In this document: positions 1 through 8,228 of the stretch, in pieces
How the letters are laid out: the number at the start of each line of letters is the position of its first letter
Position numbering within the stretch: the first letter of the stretch is position 1
Origin: Coprobacter fastidiosus
GTDB lineage: Bacteria; Bacteroidota; Bacteroidia; Bacteroidales; Coprobacteraceae
DNA: 64,000 bases
NCBI RefSeq assembly: GCF_030296935.1
Contig: NZ_AP028032.1
Location: 3,100,001-3,164,000 of the forward strand
Reading direction: 5' to 3'
Notes under the pieces: generated by a model
The model's database searches: none
Told to the model about the DNA's origin: nothing
Seen by the model: only the letters and a program-made list of their open reading frames with translations
Program-made: the position numbers and the translations under genes

Positions 1-808
1 TCCCGCAATTTTTACAATAAGAAGCATCTGCCTCATGCTTATTCTCTCCGCAATTAGGACAAGTAATGTTCTTTTTTCGTAAAGGTTTGATCAATTCTGA
101 AGAAATAATACCGGTAGGAACGGCCAGTATCGAGTATCCGAGTAACATGACGATGACTGAAATTGTCTGACCTAAGAATGTGATAGGCGTTATATCTCCG
201 TATCCTACGGTCGTGATAGTGACGACTGCCCAATATATGCTTTTGGGAATGTTGGAGAAAGAAGGATTTACACTTCCTTCGACCAAATACATCAAAGCTC
301 CTAATATCGTTACGAGAATCATGATGAAGTAGGTAAATATCATGATCTTTTTTACGCTTCTTCGTAAAGAATCGACCAAATGGTTGCCTTCTTTTAAAAA
401 ATGCGTTAGTTTTAGTATTCTGAAGATACGAAGAAGACGTAAGGCACGAATAACGATAAGATAGTGAGTACTACTGTACAGGATACCGATGAAGAACGGT
501 AAAATAGATAAGAGGTCAATGATTCCATAAACTGAAAAAATATATTTTTTTCGATTCGGACTGCAGTAAATACGGGTTGCATATTCGATAGTAAACAGTA
601 TGGTTATAATCCACTCGCAGATACGGAATGGGAGTGCGTATCGAGCGTTGAATGCGACTACACTTTCTATTGCTGCCAATATAACGCTGAGAAGGATTAC
701 GTTCAGTAAGATGATATCGAATCTCTTTCCTTCTTCCGTATCGGTTTTGAATATGATGGTGTATAGTTTCTTTTTTAATTCTTTACGTTTTTGCAGATCC
801 ATGATCAT
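1..808 (-). CDS. Voltage-gated potassium channel, 3' end outside window
   Basis: Reading the minus strand from an ATG at 808 gives an uninterrupted frame that runs off the left edge. It encodes a six-helix ion channel of the Kv/KvAP type: hydrophobic segments S1-S3, an arginine-rich S4 (RALRLLRIFRIL), a pore loop with the potassium selectivity filter TTVGYGD, and an S6 helix. The soluble tail then carries a CPNCG motif and a CKNCG motif, a small zinc-ribbon-like module, where the window ends. An in-frame ATG at 802 is an alternative start. It should sit in the inner membrane and pass K+. It lies 112 bp downstream of the S4-protein gene on the same strand. The family is clear; gating and role are unknown. 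Confidence 0.93.
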   Translation of the reverse strand, partial: MIMDLQKRKELKKKLYTIIFKTDTEEGKRFDIILLNVILLSVILAAIESVVAFNARYALPFRICEWIITILFTIEYATRIYCSPNRKKYIFSVYGIIDLLSILPFFIGILYSSTHYLIVIRALRLLRIFRILKLTHFLKEGNHLVDSLRRSVKKIMIFTYFIMILVTILGALMYLVEGSVNPSFSNIPKSIYWAVVTITTVGYGDITPITFLGQTISVIVMLLGYSILAVPTGIISSELIKPLRKKNITCPNCGENKHEADASYCKNCG

Positions 809-920
809 GTCATTCCGATTAAAAGTTTCTTATCTCCTATGTGAATCCTATAAAGATAGTCTTGATGCGGATTGAACAAGTTGCTGCAGTATAACAGATC
901 AAGTGTTGTATAAGTTTTGC

Positions 921-1364
921 TTAATCGTTTTCTTCGTAATCGTCAAAATCAAAATCAAAGTCGAATCCGTCATCAAAAAAATCTCCTTCGGTAAACTTTT
1001 TCAGTTCCCTTCCTTCTCGTTTTGTCGGTCTTCCCAGTCCTTTGCTCCGATTTATGAATCCGCTGATACGGTTCATTTCCAGTATATCGTATTGTTCTTG
1101 CGGTGTAACGTTTTCAAGGTATTCCGGGACAAGTTTTGCTCCCATCCTCTTTTCGGTCAGAGCCAATACTTTAAAAGAGTAAGTGACAGGAGGTTTCCGT
1201 ACTTGGATGATTTCACCTGCTTTTATTGTACGGGATGGTTTTACCGAGACGTTTCCGATAGAGACTCGCCCTTTCTTACAAGCTTCGGTTGCAATTGTAC
1301 GTGTTTTGAAAATGCGTGTAGCCCACATCCATTTGTCTATTCGAACTTCATTTTCTTTTTCCAT
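921..1364 (-). CDS. RNA-binding S4 domain protein (Hsp15-like)
   Basis: This 147-residue protein opens with an S4 RNA-binding domain (RIDKWMWATRIFKTRTIATEACKKG, split over about residues 8-32, then GNVSVKPSRTIKAGEII), the layout of the heat-shock protein Hsp15 that recycles stalled 50S subunits carrying a nascent chain. The middle has a basic stretch (GLGRPTKREGRELKKF). The C-terminus is an unusual acidic tail alternating Phe and Asp. It follows pth by 7 bp, so the two are very likely co-transcribed with rplY, a translation-related set. Function beyond S4-type RNA binding is inferred from the family. Confidence 0.9.
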   Translation of the reverse strand: MEKENEVRIDKWMWATRIFKTRTIATEACKKGRVSIGNVSVKPSRTIKAGEIIQVRKPPVTYSFKVLALTEKRMGAKLVPEYLENVTPQEQYDILEMNRISGFINRSKGLGRPTKREGRELKKFTEGDFFDDGFDFDFDFDDYEEND

Positions 1365-1371
1365 GACAATT

Positions 1372-1935
1372 TTACTTATTGTTGAATTGTGTCATGGTCA
1401 GTTGTATGCCTGCCAGACAGAAACTTTTTATGATCTCTCCTGCACGTTCGAGACGGGCGGGTAATTCTTTTTCTTGTTCTTCGGGGAAGCTTCCTAATAC
1501 GTAGTTGACTTGTTGTCCTTTAGAAAAATCATTCCCGATTCCGAATCGAAGTCGGGCGTAATTGTCACTCCCTAATATTTGTTGAATATGTTTCAGACCG
1601 TTATGACCGGCATCGCTACCTCGGGGCTTTAAACGCAGACTACCGAAGGGTAATGCTAAATCATCCACTATTACCAATAAATTTTCTACCGGAATGTTTT
1701 CTTTTTGCAGCCAATAACGTACGGCATTTCCGCTCAAATTCATATACGTAGACGGCTTTAACAAGATTAATGTGCGTCCTTTGATTTTTAATTCGCAGAT
1801 TTCGCCATACCTTTTGTCTGTAAAAACGAGATTGGACGCTTTAGCTAAAGCGTCCAATACTCTGAATCCTATGTTGTGACGGGTATTTTCATATTCTGGT
1901 CCGATATTACCCAATCCCACAATCAAATATTTCAT
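1372..1935 (-). CDS. pth: Peptidyl-tRNA hydrolase
   Basis: The 187-residue product is of normal length for bacterial Pth, which cleaves peptidyl-tRNA released from ribosomes and recycles the tRNA. Family signatures are visible: [22 protein letters not shown] at the N-terminus (with the catalytic His of the TRHNIGF motif), [10 protein letters not shown], the VDDLALPFG segment and [12 protein letters not shown]. It lies 13 bp downstream of rplY and 7 bp upstream of the S4-protein gene, all in one direction. The assignment is secure. Confidence 0.98.
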   Translation of the reverse strand: MKYLIVGLGNIGPEYENTRHNIGFRVLDALAKASNLVFTDKRYGEICELKIKGRTLILLKPSTYMNLSGNAVRYWLQKENIPVENLLVIVDDLALPFGSLRLKPRGSDAGHNGLKHIQQILGSDNYARLRFGIGNDFSKGQQVNYVLGSFPEEQEKELPARLERAGEIIKSFCLAGIQLTMTQFNNK

Positions 1936-1948
1936 TTAAGCAATATTA

Positions 1949-2599
1949 TTATTTACCGCTTTTTGCTTGCAAACCGCGAGCTGCTCTTGTTAGTTTAACA
2001 GCACAAACAACTGCATTTTTAGCATTCATCAATTCAAGACCTTCGAAGTGAAGTTCTCCTACCTGTATAGTTTTGCCTAAACCTAAATTATCGATGTTGA
2101 TAACCAACTTTTCAGGAATCTGAGAATAGATAGCTTTTACTTTCAATTTTCTCATTTCGAGGCTCAATTTACCACCGGCTTTAACACCTTCTGAATGTCC
2201 TTCAAGAGCCACGGGAACTTCCATAATAATGGGTTTTTGTTCATTAACTTCAAGAAAATCCATGTGAAGGATTGCATCGGTTACCGGATGGAATTGAATA
2301 TCTTTTATAACGGCTTTGGTTTTTTTGTCACCGATAGTCAGATCGATAGCGAAAATTTCGGGAGTATAAACTAATTTTCGTACAGATTCTGTAGATACAG
2401 TGAAATCCGTTACGATCAAAGCTTGATTGTTTGCAATTTCTACTACTTTTTCACCAGCTTTAAGAGCATTATCATAAGGCAGGGTTACAAGTTGTCCGCC
2501 GTTTAAAACAGCAGGGATAAGATTTTGTTTACGTAAAGCTTTTACTGCTTTCTTTCCCAAATCGGTTCTGGGAGTTCCTTCTAATTGAAATGTTTTCAT
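1949..2599 (-). CDS. rplY: 50S ribosomal protein L25/general stress protein Ctc
   Basis: This 216-residue protein is the long (CTC) form of ribosomal protein L25, which binds 5S rRNA. The N-terminal L25 domain starts MKTFQLEGTPRTDLGKKAVK, and the TL5/CTC beta domain follows (VNEQKPIIMEVPVALEGHSEGVKAGG). It is the first gene of the run rplY-pth-S4 protein and has a good promoter upstream at 2682-2713. The Bacteroidetes-type lysine- and alanine-rich C-terminus is present. Nothing odd is seen. Confidence 0.97.
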   Translation of the reverse strand: MKTFQLEGTPRTDLGKKAVKALRKQNLIPAVLNGGQLVTLPYDNALKAGEKVVEIANNQALIVTDFTVSTESVRKLVYTPEIFAIDLTIGDKKTKAVIKDIQFHPVTDAILHMDFLEVNEQKPIIMEVPVALEGHSEGVKAGGKLSLEMRKLKVKAIYSQIPEKLVINIDNLGLGKTIQVGELHFEGLELMNAKNAVVCAVKLTRAARGLQAKSGK

Positions 2600-2681
2600 T
2601 GTTTTAATTTTTTTGTGTTACTCAAAATTAAGATAATCAGCTTCTTAATTTCCCATCGCACGGAATACTCAAAAAGCGCGA

Positions 2682-2713
2682 CAAAGGTAAGACTTATTTT
2701 TGTGTTATCCAAA
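2682..2713 (-). promoter_or_regulatory. Promoter of the rplY-pth operon
   Basis: On the minus strand a -33 TTTG (2710-2713) is followed after exactly 20 nt by a -7 TACCTTTG (2682-2689). This fits the Bacteroidetes primary-sigma consensus TTTG, 19-21 nt, TAnnTTTG. It implies a leader of about 75 nt before rplY. Confidence 0.8.
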
Positions 2714-2836
2714 AAGTTTGTATTGAAATAATGTGTCTTGTTTAATACACTTTGTTTATCTGTTTTTTTGTTCCAAAAAATAAAGTTTGGTCGTAAGGTT
2801 TAGAGATTTTGATAAAATCTTTTGGTAAAAATCCGT

Positions 2837-2844
2837 TATATTTG
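2837..2844 (+). promoter_or_regulatory. Probable -7 element for galE
   Basis: TATATTTG matches the Bacteroidetes -7 consensus 28 nt before the galE ATG. No TTTG sits at the ideal distance, so only the -7 half is supported. Confidence 0.5.
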
Positions 2845-2871
2845 CAATTCATCTTAAACTTAACTTAAAAC

Positions 2872-3906
2872 ATGAAAGGGAAAATTTTAGTTACAGGTGG
2901 TGCCGGGTATATCGGTTCGCATACTACGGTAGAATTGCAGAATGCCGGTTATGAAGTGGTTATCGTAGATAATCTTTCTAATTCAAGTGAAAGCGTAATC
3001 GACGGTATTGAGAAAATTTCGGGTGTGCGTCCTGTTTTCATGAAATTGGATTGCAATGATAAGGCCGGCATGGAAAAGCTTTTCGAGGAGCAGAAGAATA
3101 TAAAAGGTATTATTCATTTTGCAGCCAGTAAGGCTGTCGGTGAATCGGTACAGAAACCGTTGTTGTATTATCGTAATAATATCGATTCTTTGCTTACGCT
3201 CATGGAGCTGATGCCTCGATATGGAGTTGATGCTTTGGTTTTTTCCTCTTCATGTACCGTGTACGGTCAGCCGGATGTGCTTCCGGTTGATGAAAATGCA
3301 CCTATAAAACCGGCAATGTCTCCTTATGGGAATACAAAACAAATAAATGAAGAAATAATTCGTGATACGATTTATTCGGGTGTCCCTTATAAAGCCATTA
3401 TATTGCGTTATTTTAATCCGATAGGAGCTCATCCTACTGCAGAGATTGGCGAATTGCCGAATGGAGTGCCCCAGAATCTTATTCCTTTTGTTACCCAGAC
3501 AGCTATGGGGATTCGAGAACAATTGAGTGTGTTCGGTGATGATTACAATACACCTGACGGTTCTTGTATTCGTGATTATATAAATGTTGTCGATTTGGCG
3601 AAAGCGCATGTCGTAGCTGTGGATCGTATGCTTACCGGAAAATCTCTTGAGAATGTAGAAACATTCAATTTGGGTACAGGTCGGGGACTTTCTGTATTGG
3701 AGCTGATAAAGACTTTCGAGAAGGTGACAGGGCAAAAGTTGAATTATAAGATTGTCGGTCGTCGAGAAGGTGATATTGAACAAGTGTGGGCTAATCCTGA
3801 AAAGGCGAATAACGTGCTGGGATGGAAAGCGGAAGAGTCTATCGAGGATACGTTAGCTTCTGCGTGGAAATGGCAATTGCGTTTGCGTGAAAAAGGAATT
3901 ATGTAA
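2872..3906 (+). CDS. galE: UDP-glucose 4-epimerase
   Basis: The 344-residue protein is an extended short-chain dehydrogenase that interconverts UDP-glucose and UDP-galactose, linking galactose use to glycan precursor supply. The NAD-binding motif GGAGYIGSHT is near residue 8. The catalytic SSSCTVYG and the downstream Tyr/Lys motif SPYGNTK are present, as are RYFNPIGAHPTAEIGE and the substrate-loop RDYINVVDLAKAH typical of GalE. It is a single-gene unit on the plus strand, ending at a strong hairpin. The Bacteroidetes length and motifs support GalE rather than another nucleotide-sugar epimerase. Confidence 0.96.
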   Translation: MKGKILVTGGAGYIGSHTTVELQNAGYEVVIVDNLSNSSESVIDGIEKISGVRPVFMKLDCNDKAGMEKLFEEQKNIKGIIHFAASKAVGESVQKPLLYYRNNIDSLLTLMELMPRYGVDALVFSSSCTVYGQPDVLPVDENAPIKPAMSPYGNTKQINEEIIRDTIYSGVPYKAIILRYFNPIGAHPTAEIGELPNGVPQNLIPFVTQTAMGIREQLSVFGDDYNTPDGSCIRDYINVVDLAKAHVVAVDRMLTGKSLENVETFNLGTGRGLSVLELIKTFEKVTGQKLNYKIVGRREGDIEQVWANPEKANNVLGWKAEESIEDTLASAWKWQLRLREKGIM

Positions 3907-3943
3907 AAATAAGGTTTTGATAGAAACCGGGAATTATATATAA

Positions 3944-3983
3944 AAATGTGACGGAAATCTTTCTTTAAAGATCCGTCACATTT
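3944..3983. terminator. Bidirectional terminator between galE and the acetylesterase gene
   Basis: A 12-bp perfect stem AAATGTGACGGA / TCCGTCACATTT (3944-3955 and 3972-3983) lies between the two convergent genes, with A/T runs on both sides. Confidence 0.85.
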
Positions 3984-4005
3984 CGCATTTGTTTAACCGA
4001 TCTTA

Positions 4006-5970
4006 TTATTCTTTTATCAGTCGGATTGCCTTTCGGTCTGTGTTGCTAGTAAGTGAACAAATATATATGCCGTTATTCAACCCTTCCAGATTAATTTGTT
4101 GTTGATGTTGTCCGGCTGGTAGAGAATCTTTTCTGTAGCTATTGAGTTTTTTCCCGTCAATAGAAAAAATATCGATAAGAACATCTGAACATTCGGTTGT
4201 AACATAATTGAGTGTGGTTGTACCTGAAGTTTTCGAGGGATAGCAGAATATGTTATTCTCGATGATAGAAGTCGTTATTCCGTCGGTACTTTCTTCTGTA
4301 ACCACTCCGCTTATCGTAACTCCGTATAGACAGATAGATTTACTGTCTCCTCCATTGTTCAACCAAGGGTAGATTCTGATATATAAAGATTCTTCACTTT
4401 TTACTTCAATAATGTTTTTGTGAGAGATCGGATACATAGTATTGCTTGTATTATTTTGTCTGTCTGCAATCATCACGGCATCATCGCCGAAAAGTTCGTT
4501 TTTACAATAATATACTTTGAATCGTATCCCATTGCTCCCAGATCCTCCTACATATAATCCGATAGAATCGACATTAAAAACACTTCCTTTAGTCGCTTTA
4601 ACTCCGAATTGAATGTAGCGGTCATGTACGATGTCTATTTCTCCAGCAGGCCACGTTCTTCCTTCGATAATATTACGTTGAGTTTTTGTTTCTCCATCGA
4701 TGCGATTATCTTCCCATATTGTTGTGCTTCCCGGTTTTGCATACCTATCGGTAAACATGTTTTTTAATGTTTCAGGTAATACTGTAATAGGTCCTTCGGA
4801 TATACTGTTTTCGTTTTTTGATAATTCCCAAAATGCTTTTGCTTTGATACCTCCTTCGAAAGAGACACATTCACCTTTTAAGGCGATGAATTTCGTGTTC
4901 TTTCCGTTACTTACTGTAATATTTCCTGTTGAGATACCTGTATCTTCAGGTGCATATTTTACAAAAAATGGAGTAATGCTGAGGTTGCCATTTTCATAGG
5001 GTATGGTTATCTGCTGAGTATAGTTGCCGTCTTGCTCTTTTGATATACTGAATTCTGAGGGAACGGTTATTGTTACATTCCCGTTTACCGGATCTAAATC
5101 GATTCCACTTACCGAAAAGGAATGAATATTGACGGTGTTAGCATAGCATTTTCCAAAATTATATTCAGGACTACTTAATATTAATTCGGGATCTGCATTC
5201 AGATATTCTGTCAGAATATTTTGTTTTATTAATTCTTGTACTGCTAAACGAGCATATAAAGTAGCTCCGTATTCTCCTAAATGTGTACCGTCTCCTACGT
5301 TGTAAATGAGTTCTGTCGATTTAGTTTTTCCGTATTCTTCACAAACTTTTTTGGTAAGAGCTGTATGATCGACCAAAAGACAATTCGTGTTTTCTGCAAC
5401 CTTTTTCATGGCTGCGACATAGTCGAGTTCTTTTCCGTCCGAACCCATACCGAGATTATGGGCTCCTCGTGCTGTAATTGTTTTTCCGTCACTTTCAAAA
5501 TAGTTGCGTACAATAGGGGTGAATAATATCGGAATAGCATTTAGCTCTCTTACCTCCGTTACATATTTAGTCAGATATTCCGTGTAACTTTTCCATGGAT
5601 TGGTTCCTATTTCACCTTCTTCTCCTCCATCTTTTTCATCGTTATGTCCGAATTGAATAATAACATAATCTCCTTCTTTGATCTGAGGTTTCACGGTTGC
5701 CCAAAAACGATAATTATTGTTGTCGTCTTTGGCTTCATAAAAAGATTTGGAACTAGTTCCGCTTTTAGATCTGTTATTTACTGTTGCACCGTTTGTTACA
5801 AACTGCTGTAACATTTGTGCCCATCCTCTTTGTCCGTTCGGATTACTTTCCGTATCCTCTGGTTTGCTCTCCATCGTAGAATCTCCGATGGTATGAATTG
5901 TAATTTCTTTAGGGAATGCAGACATGCAACAAAATAATAAACTTAATAGTAGATAAGTTGAGTTTTTCAT
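4006..5970 (-). CDS. Rhamnogalacturonan-acetylesterase-like SGNH hydrolase with T9SS sorting domain
   Basis: Signal peptide MKNSTYLLLSLLFCCMSAFP is followed by an SGNH hydrolase domain like carbohydrate esterase family 12. The GDS motif (TIGDSTMES), the block III motif (IIQFGHNDE) and the Asp/His block (VGDGTHLGEYG) supply the catalytic triad expected for removing acetyl groups from rhamnogalacturonan pectin. A beta-rich middle region follows. The last about 80 residues (SKTSGTTTLNYVTTECSDVLIDIFS..GKKL..LNNGIYICSL) resemble a type A T9SS C-terminal sorting domain, so the enzyme should be exported and surface-attached or released. The frame extends upstream to 5997, but the -7-like TATTTTTG at 5995-6002 and the signal peptide favour the ATG at 5970. 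Specificity is inferred. Confidence 0.85.
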   Translation of the reverse strand: MKNSTYLLLSLLFCCMSAFPKEITIHTIGDSTMESKPEDTESNPNGQRGWAQMLQQFVTNGATVNNRSKSGTSSKSFYEAKDDNNNYRFWATVKPQIKEGDYVIIQFGHNDEKDGGEEGEIGTNPWKSYTEYLTKYVTEVRELNAIPILFTPIVRNYFESDGKTITARGAHNLGMGSDGKELDYVAAMKKVAENTNCLLVDHTALTKKVCEEYGKTKSTELIYNVGDGTHLGEYGATLYARLAVQELIKQNILTEYLNADPELILSSPEYNFGKCYANTVNIHSFSVSGIDLDPVNGNVTITVPSEFSISKEQDGNYTQQITIPYENGNLSITPFFVKYAPEDTGISTGNITVSNGKNTKFIALKGECVSFEGGIKAKAFWELSKNENSISEGPITVLPETLKNMFTDRYAKPGSTTIWEDNRIDGETKTQRNIIEGRTWPAGEIDIVHDRYIQFGVKATKGSVFNVDSIGLYVGGSGSNGIRFKVYYCKNELFGDDAVMIADRQNNTSNTMYPISHKNIIEVKSEESLYIRIYPWLNNGGDSKSICLYGVTISGVVTEESTDGITTSIIENNIFCYPSKTSGTTTLNYVTTECSDVLIDIFSIDGKKLNSYRKDSLPAGQHQQQINLEGLNNGIYICSLTSNTDRKAIRLIKE

Positions 5971-6002
5971 AAATGTTAGAATTATAATTATATGCAAAAA
6001 TA

Positions 6003-6494
6003 AGTTTCGTCTCTTTATTGAAATGTGGAATATTTGACGCTTTTGGTAGATATTACCGATAGTTATAATAATATATGGCTTAGTTTGTGATCTATTTGAA
6101 TTTAAATTTTACATGGATGTTTTTTTTGAGGACTGTTTTCAAAAGTGTTTTACTGTTCCTTTATACGATGTGCAGAAACGTGAAAACAAGACCGAAAAGA
6201 GCCTTAACAGATCGTATATATTTATCGAGAAATTTAAACGGGTTTTAGATGAACACTGAATTTATTTTGTAAATAATTGTTATTCTCTAATCTTTTTATT
6301 AAATTTGAAAATCAAGAGTTTGTTTAAATTTTGTTCAGATCTTTTTGGAAGATGTTTTTCTATTCCTAGTTAAGGGGGGCTGTGTGATATATTAAAGCGG
6401 GAGAATAGTCCGAAAAGAAATTCACAAAGTCTATATATAATGATGAAAAAATAAACAGGCTCTAAGTAGATTGAATTAAGGAAAGGAGGGTATT
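6003..6494. other. Intergenic region, AT-rich, containing a degenerate repeat
   Basis: About 490 bp without a convincing gene between divergent units. Its right half (6314-6466) holds a degenerate copy of the intergenic repeat described separately. A good purine-rich ribosome-binding site (GGAAAGGAGG) lies just before the 6495 ATG. Confidence 0.6.
6314..6466 (+). repeat. Degenerate intergenic repeat, copy A
   Basis: Left end AAGAGTTTGTTTAAATTTT (6314-6332) and right end AAATAAACAGGCTCTAAG (up to 6466) are approximate inverted copies of each other and match the ends of copies B, C, D and F. The interior shares segments such as GGAAGATGTTTTTCT with copies C and D. Confidence 0.55.
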
Positions 6495-6956
6495 ATGTCC
6501 ATATTACTGAAAAATCTGTTTTGGGTGTGTTTTTTTCTTTTTGTTCCGCTATCTTTATTTCCTTTTCCGGAATTAGAGTTGGTAGAATATCGGTCTGGCA
6601 TAATCAAAGGTGAAGATGTTATTGTCCTTCCTCAGTTTCCGGGAGGAGAGGAAGCTATGAAAAAATATTTGGTTATTGATGTATTGATGCCTGAAGGAAA
6701 TACACCTGAATGGCTGGTCGACCGTATTCTTTATTCGATAGTGGTGACTGCTTCCGGAGAAATTTCCGATGTAAAATTGAAAACCCCGATATCTAAGTTG
6801 AAAGGACATATTTCTAAGGAAATTTTGGATAAAGCATATTGGTTGGTTAAAAACATGCCAAAATGGATTCCCGGTACACGCAATGGACTTCCGGAAGATA
6901 TGGATTATATAGTTTGTGTAAAAATAAACCCGGTTTATCAAAAAGATAAAAAATAA
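6495..6956 (+). CDS. Small TonB-C-terminal-like periplasmic protein
   Basis: The 153-residue product has an N-terminal hydrophobic segment (LLKNLFWVCFFLFVPLSLFPF) and then the hallmark of Bacteroidetes TonB-family C-terminal domains: PQFPGGEEAMKKYL, a beta strand with VVTASGEISDVKL, and the ending MPKWIPGTRNGLPEDMDYIVCVKINP. Canonical TonB proteins have a proline-rich linker between anchor and domain; here the linker is only about 20 residues, so it can hardly span the periplasm. It may act as an adaptor or regulatory domain rather than a normal energy transducer. The ATG has a strong GGAGG site 7 bases upstream. Role unknown. Confidence 0.75.
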   Translation: MSILLKNLFWVCFFLFVPLSLFPFPELELVEYRSGIIKGEDVIVLPQFPGGEEAMKKYLVIDVLMPEGNTPEWLVDRILYSIVVTASGEISDVKLKTPISKLKGHISKEILDKAYWLVKNMPKWIPGTRNGLPEDMDYIVCVKINPVYQKDKK

Positions 6957-6974
6957 GGATGTGAGTTTCATTTA

Positions 6975-7083
6975 CTGAGATTCTGTCTGAATTTATGAGG
7001 ACGGTAGCAAGTTGTCTGACGAGTGAAAACGCAAAGATGACCTGATTGTGTTTTTTTATTGGAAAATTTAGATAGGCTCTAAG
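6975..7083 (+). repeat. Degenerate intergenic repeat, copy B (short)
   Basis: The right end AAAATTTAGATAGGCTCTAA (7063-7082) is the best-preserved terminal sequence in the window. The left end (TGAGATTCTGTCTGAATTTA) is a diverged inverted copy. The interior ATGAGGACGGTAGCAAG...CTGACGAGTGAAAACG aligns by eye with copy C, with an internal deletion on the left. Confidence 0.6.
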
Positions 7084-7133
7084 TTGTATATAAAGGATAA
7101 ATTTCGTATCGATTATTTTTTCTGAAAATAATT

Positions 7134-7165
7134 TTAGAATTATTCTAATATTAGAAATATTCTAA
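7134..7165 (+). promoter_or_regulatory. Two tandem PerR-type operator boxes
   Basis: Two consecutive 15-bp 7-1-7 inverted repeats: TTAGAATTATTCTAA (7134-7148, perfect) and TTAGAAATATTCTAA (7151-7165, one mismatch in the arms), centres 17 bp apart. They resemble the PerR/Fur consensus TTATAATNATTATAA and abut the -7 element. Binding of the downstream regulator here would block its own transcription and that of rbr and katA if these share the promoter. Confidence 0.85.
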
Positions 7166-7166
7166 T

Positions 7167-7174
7167 TATATTTG
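7167..7174 (+). promoter_or_regulatory. -7 promoter element of perR-rbr-katA
   Basis: TATATTTG fits the Bacteroidetes -7 consensus TAnnTTTG. It begins 2 bases after the second PerR-type box, so the operators occupy the spacer and -33 region. Confidence 0.75.
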
Positions 7175-7202
7175 TACCGCAGTTTAAAAACAAGTATTGT
7201 TG

Positions 7203-7619
7203 ATGAGGGTAAATGAAATCATAGAATTATTTCAATCAAAAGGGGTAAAGGCGACACCTCAGCGTATATCTGTGTATGAAGCTTTGTTATCTCTTAAGCA
7301 TCCTTCTGCAGAAGCAGTGCTTGAGAGGGTAAGAAGTATCTTACCGACTGTAACTGTCGCTACGGTTTATAATACGTTAGATTGTTTTGCAAAAGCTGGA
7401 GTGATAGAAAGAGTATTGACTGTTGATAATAAAATGTATTTCGATACGAATCTAAGCCGGCATTATCATTTATATAGTGAAGAAACTCATGAGATACAGG
7501 ATTTTTATGATAATGAGTTGTCCGAATTGATTCGGACATTTATACAAAATAGAAAAATTCCCGGATTTGAGTTGAAGGATGTGAAAGTACAATTGATAGG
7601 AAATATAGAGAATTACTAA
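7203..7619 (+). CDS. perR: Fur-family peroxide-responsive repressor
   Basis: This Fur-family protein (about 138 residues from the ATG at 7203; upstream in-frame TTG codons are less likely starts) has the winged-helix domain (VKATPQRISVYEALLS..HPSAEAVLERV..ATVYNTLDCFAKAGVIERV) and the His-rich metal-binding hinge SRHYHLYS. It sits directly behind tandem PerR-type operators and 19 bp before rubrerythrin and catalase, so it very likely represses these genes with Fe(II) until peroxide oxidises its metal site. The CxxC pairs of a structural zinc site, found in Bacillus PerR, are absent; the only cysteine is in the DNA-binding domain. Confidence 0.9.
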   Translation: MRVNEIIELFQSKGVKATPQRISVYEALLSLKHPSAEAVLERVRSILPTVTVATVYNTLDCFAKAGVIERVLTVDNKMYFDTNLSRHYHLYSEETHEIQDFYDNELSELIRTFIQNRKIPGFELKDVKVQLIGNIENY

Positions 7620-7638
7620 TTAAATTAAAAACAAGATT

Positions 7639-8217
7639 ATGGAAAAGAGTATTAAGGGAACAAAAACAGAACAGAATTTGTTAAAGTCATTTGCAGGAGA
7701 ATCTCAGGCAAGAAGCCGATATACGTTCTTTGCAAGTGTGGCAAAAAAAGAAGGTTATGAACAAATTGCCGGAGTATTTATGGAAACGGCAGAACAGGAA
7801 AAGGAGCATGCAAAAAAATTCTTCAAATATCTTGAAGGGGGTATGGTCGAGATTACTGCATCTTATCCGGCCGGTGTTATTTCTACTACGGTTGAAAATC
7901 TGAAGGCAGCAGCTGACGGAGAAAATGAAGAATGGGCAGATTTATATCCTGAGTTCGCTCGAATTGCTGAAGAAGAAGGCTTTCCTGCTATTGCGGTAAC
8001 ATTTAAGATGGTTGCTAAAGTAGAAGCCGAACATGAAGCTCGTTATCGTAAATTGTTGGCAAGAGTAGAATCCGGAAAATTCTTTGAAGAAGATGAAGAA
8101 ATAGAATGGCAATGCCGCAATTGCGGATATGTACATAAAGGCAAGAAAGCTCCGGAAAAATGTCCGGCATGTGCTCATCCGCAAGCTTATTTCGAGCGGA
8201 AAAAGAATAATTATTAA
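7639..8217 (+). CDS. rbr: Rubrerythrin
   Basis: This 192-residue non-haem di-iron protein reduces hydrogen peroxide in anaerobes. A ferritin-like four-helix domain supplies the di-iron ligands ([49 protein letters not shown]). A C-terminal rubredoxin-like domain has the two iron-binding cysteine pairs ([10 protein letters not shown] and [11 protein letters not shown]). Length and order are those of classical rubrerythrin. It lies between perR and katA with short gaps and is predicted to be induced by peroxide together with katA. Confidence 0.97.
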   Translation: MEKSIKGTKTEQNLLKSFAGESQARSRYTFFASVAKKEGYEQIAGVFMETAEQEKEHAKKFFKYLEGGMVEITASYPAGVISTTVENLKAAADGENEEWADLYPEFARIAEEEGFPAIAVTFKMVAKVEAEHEARYRKLLARVESGKFFEEDEEIEWQCRNCGYVHKGKKAPEKCPACAHPQAYFERKKNNY

Positions 8218-8228
8218 TTATATAGAGT

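Noticed and set aside
903-1385. Plus-strand ORF of 160 codons over the S4-protein gene
   Set aside because: The minus-strand S4 domain is unmistakable; the plus reading is Phe/Cys-rich.
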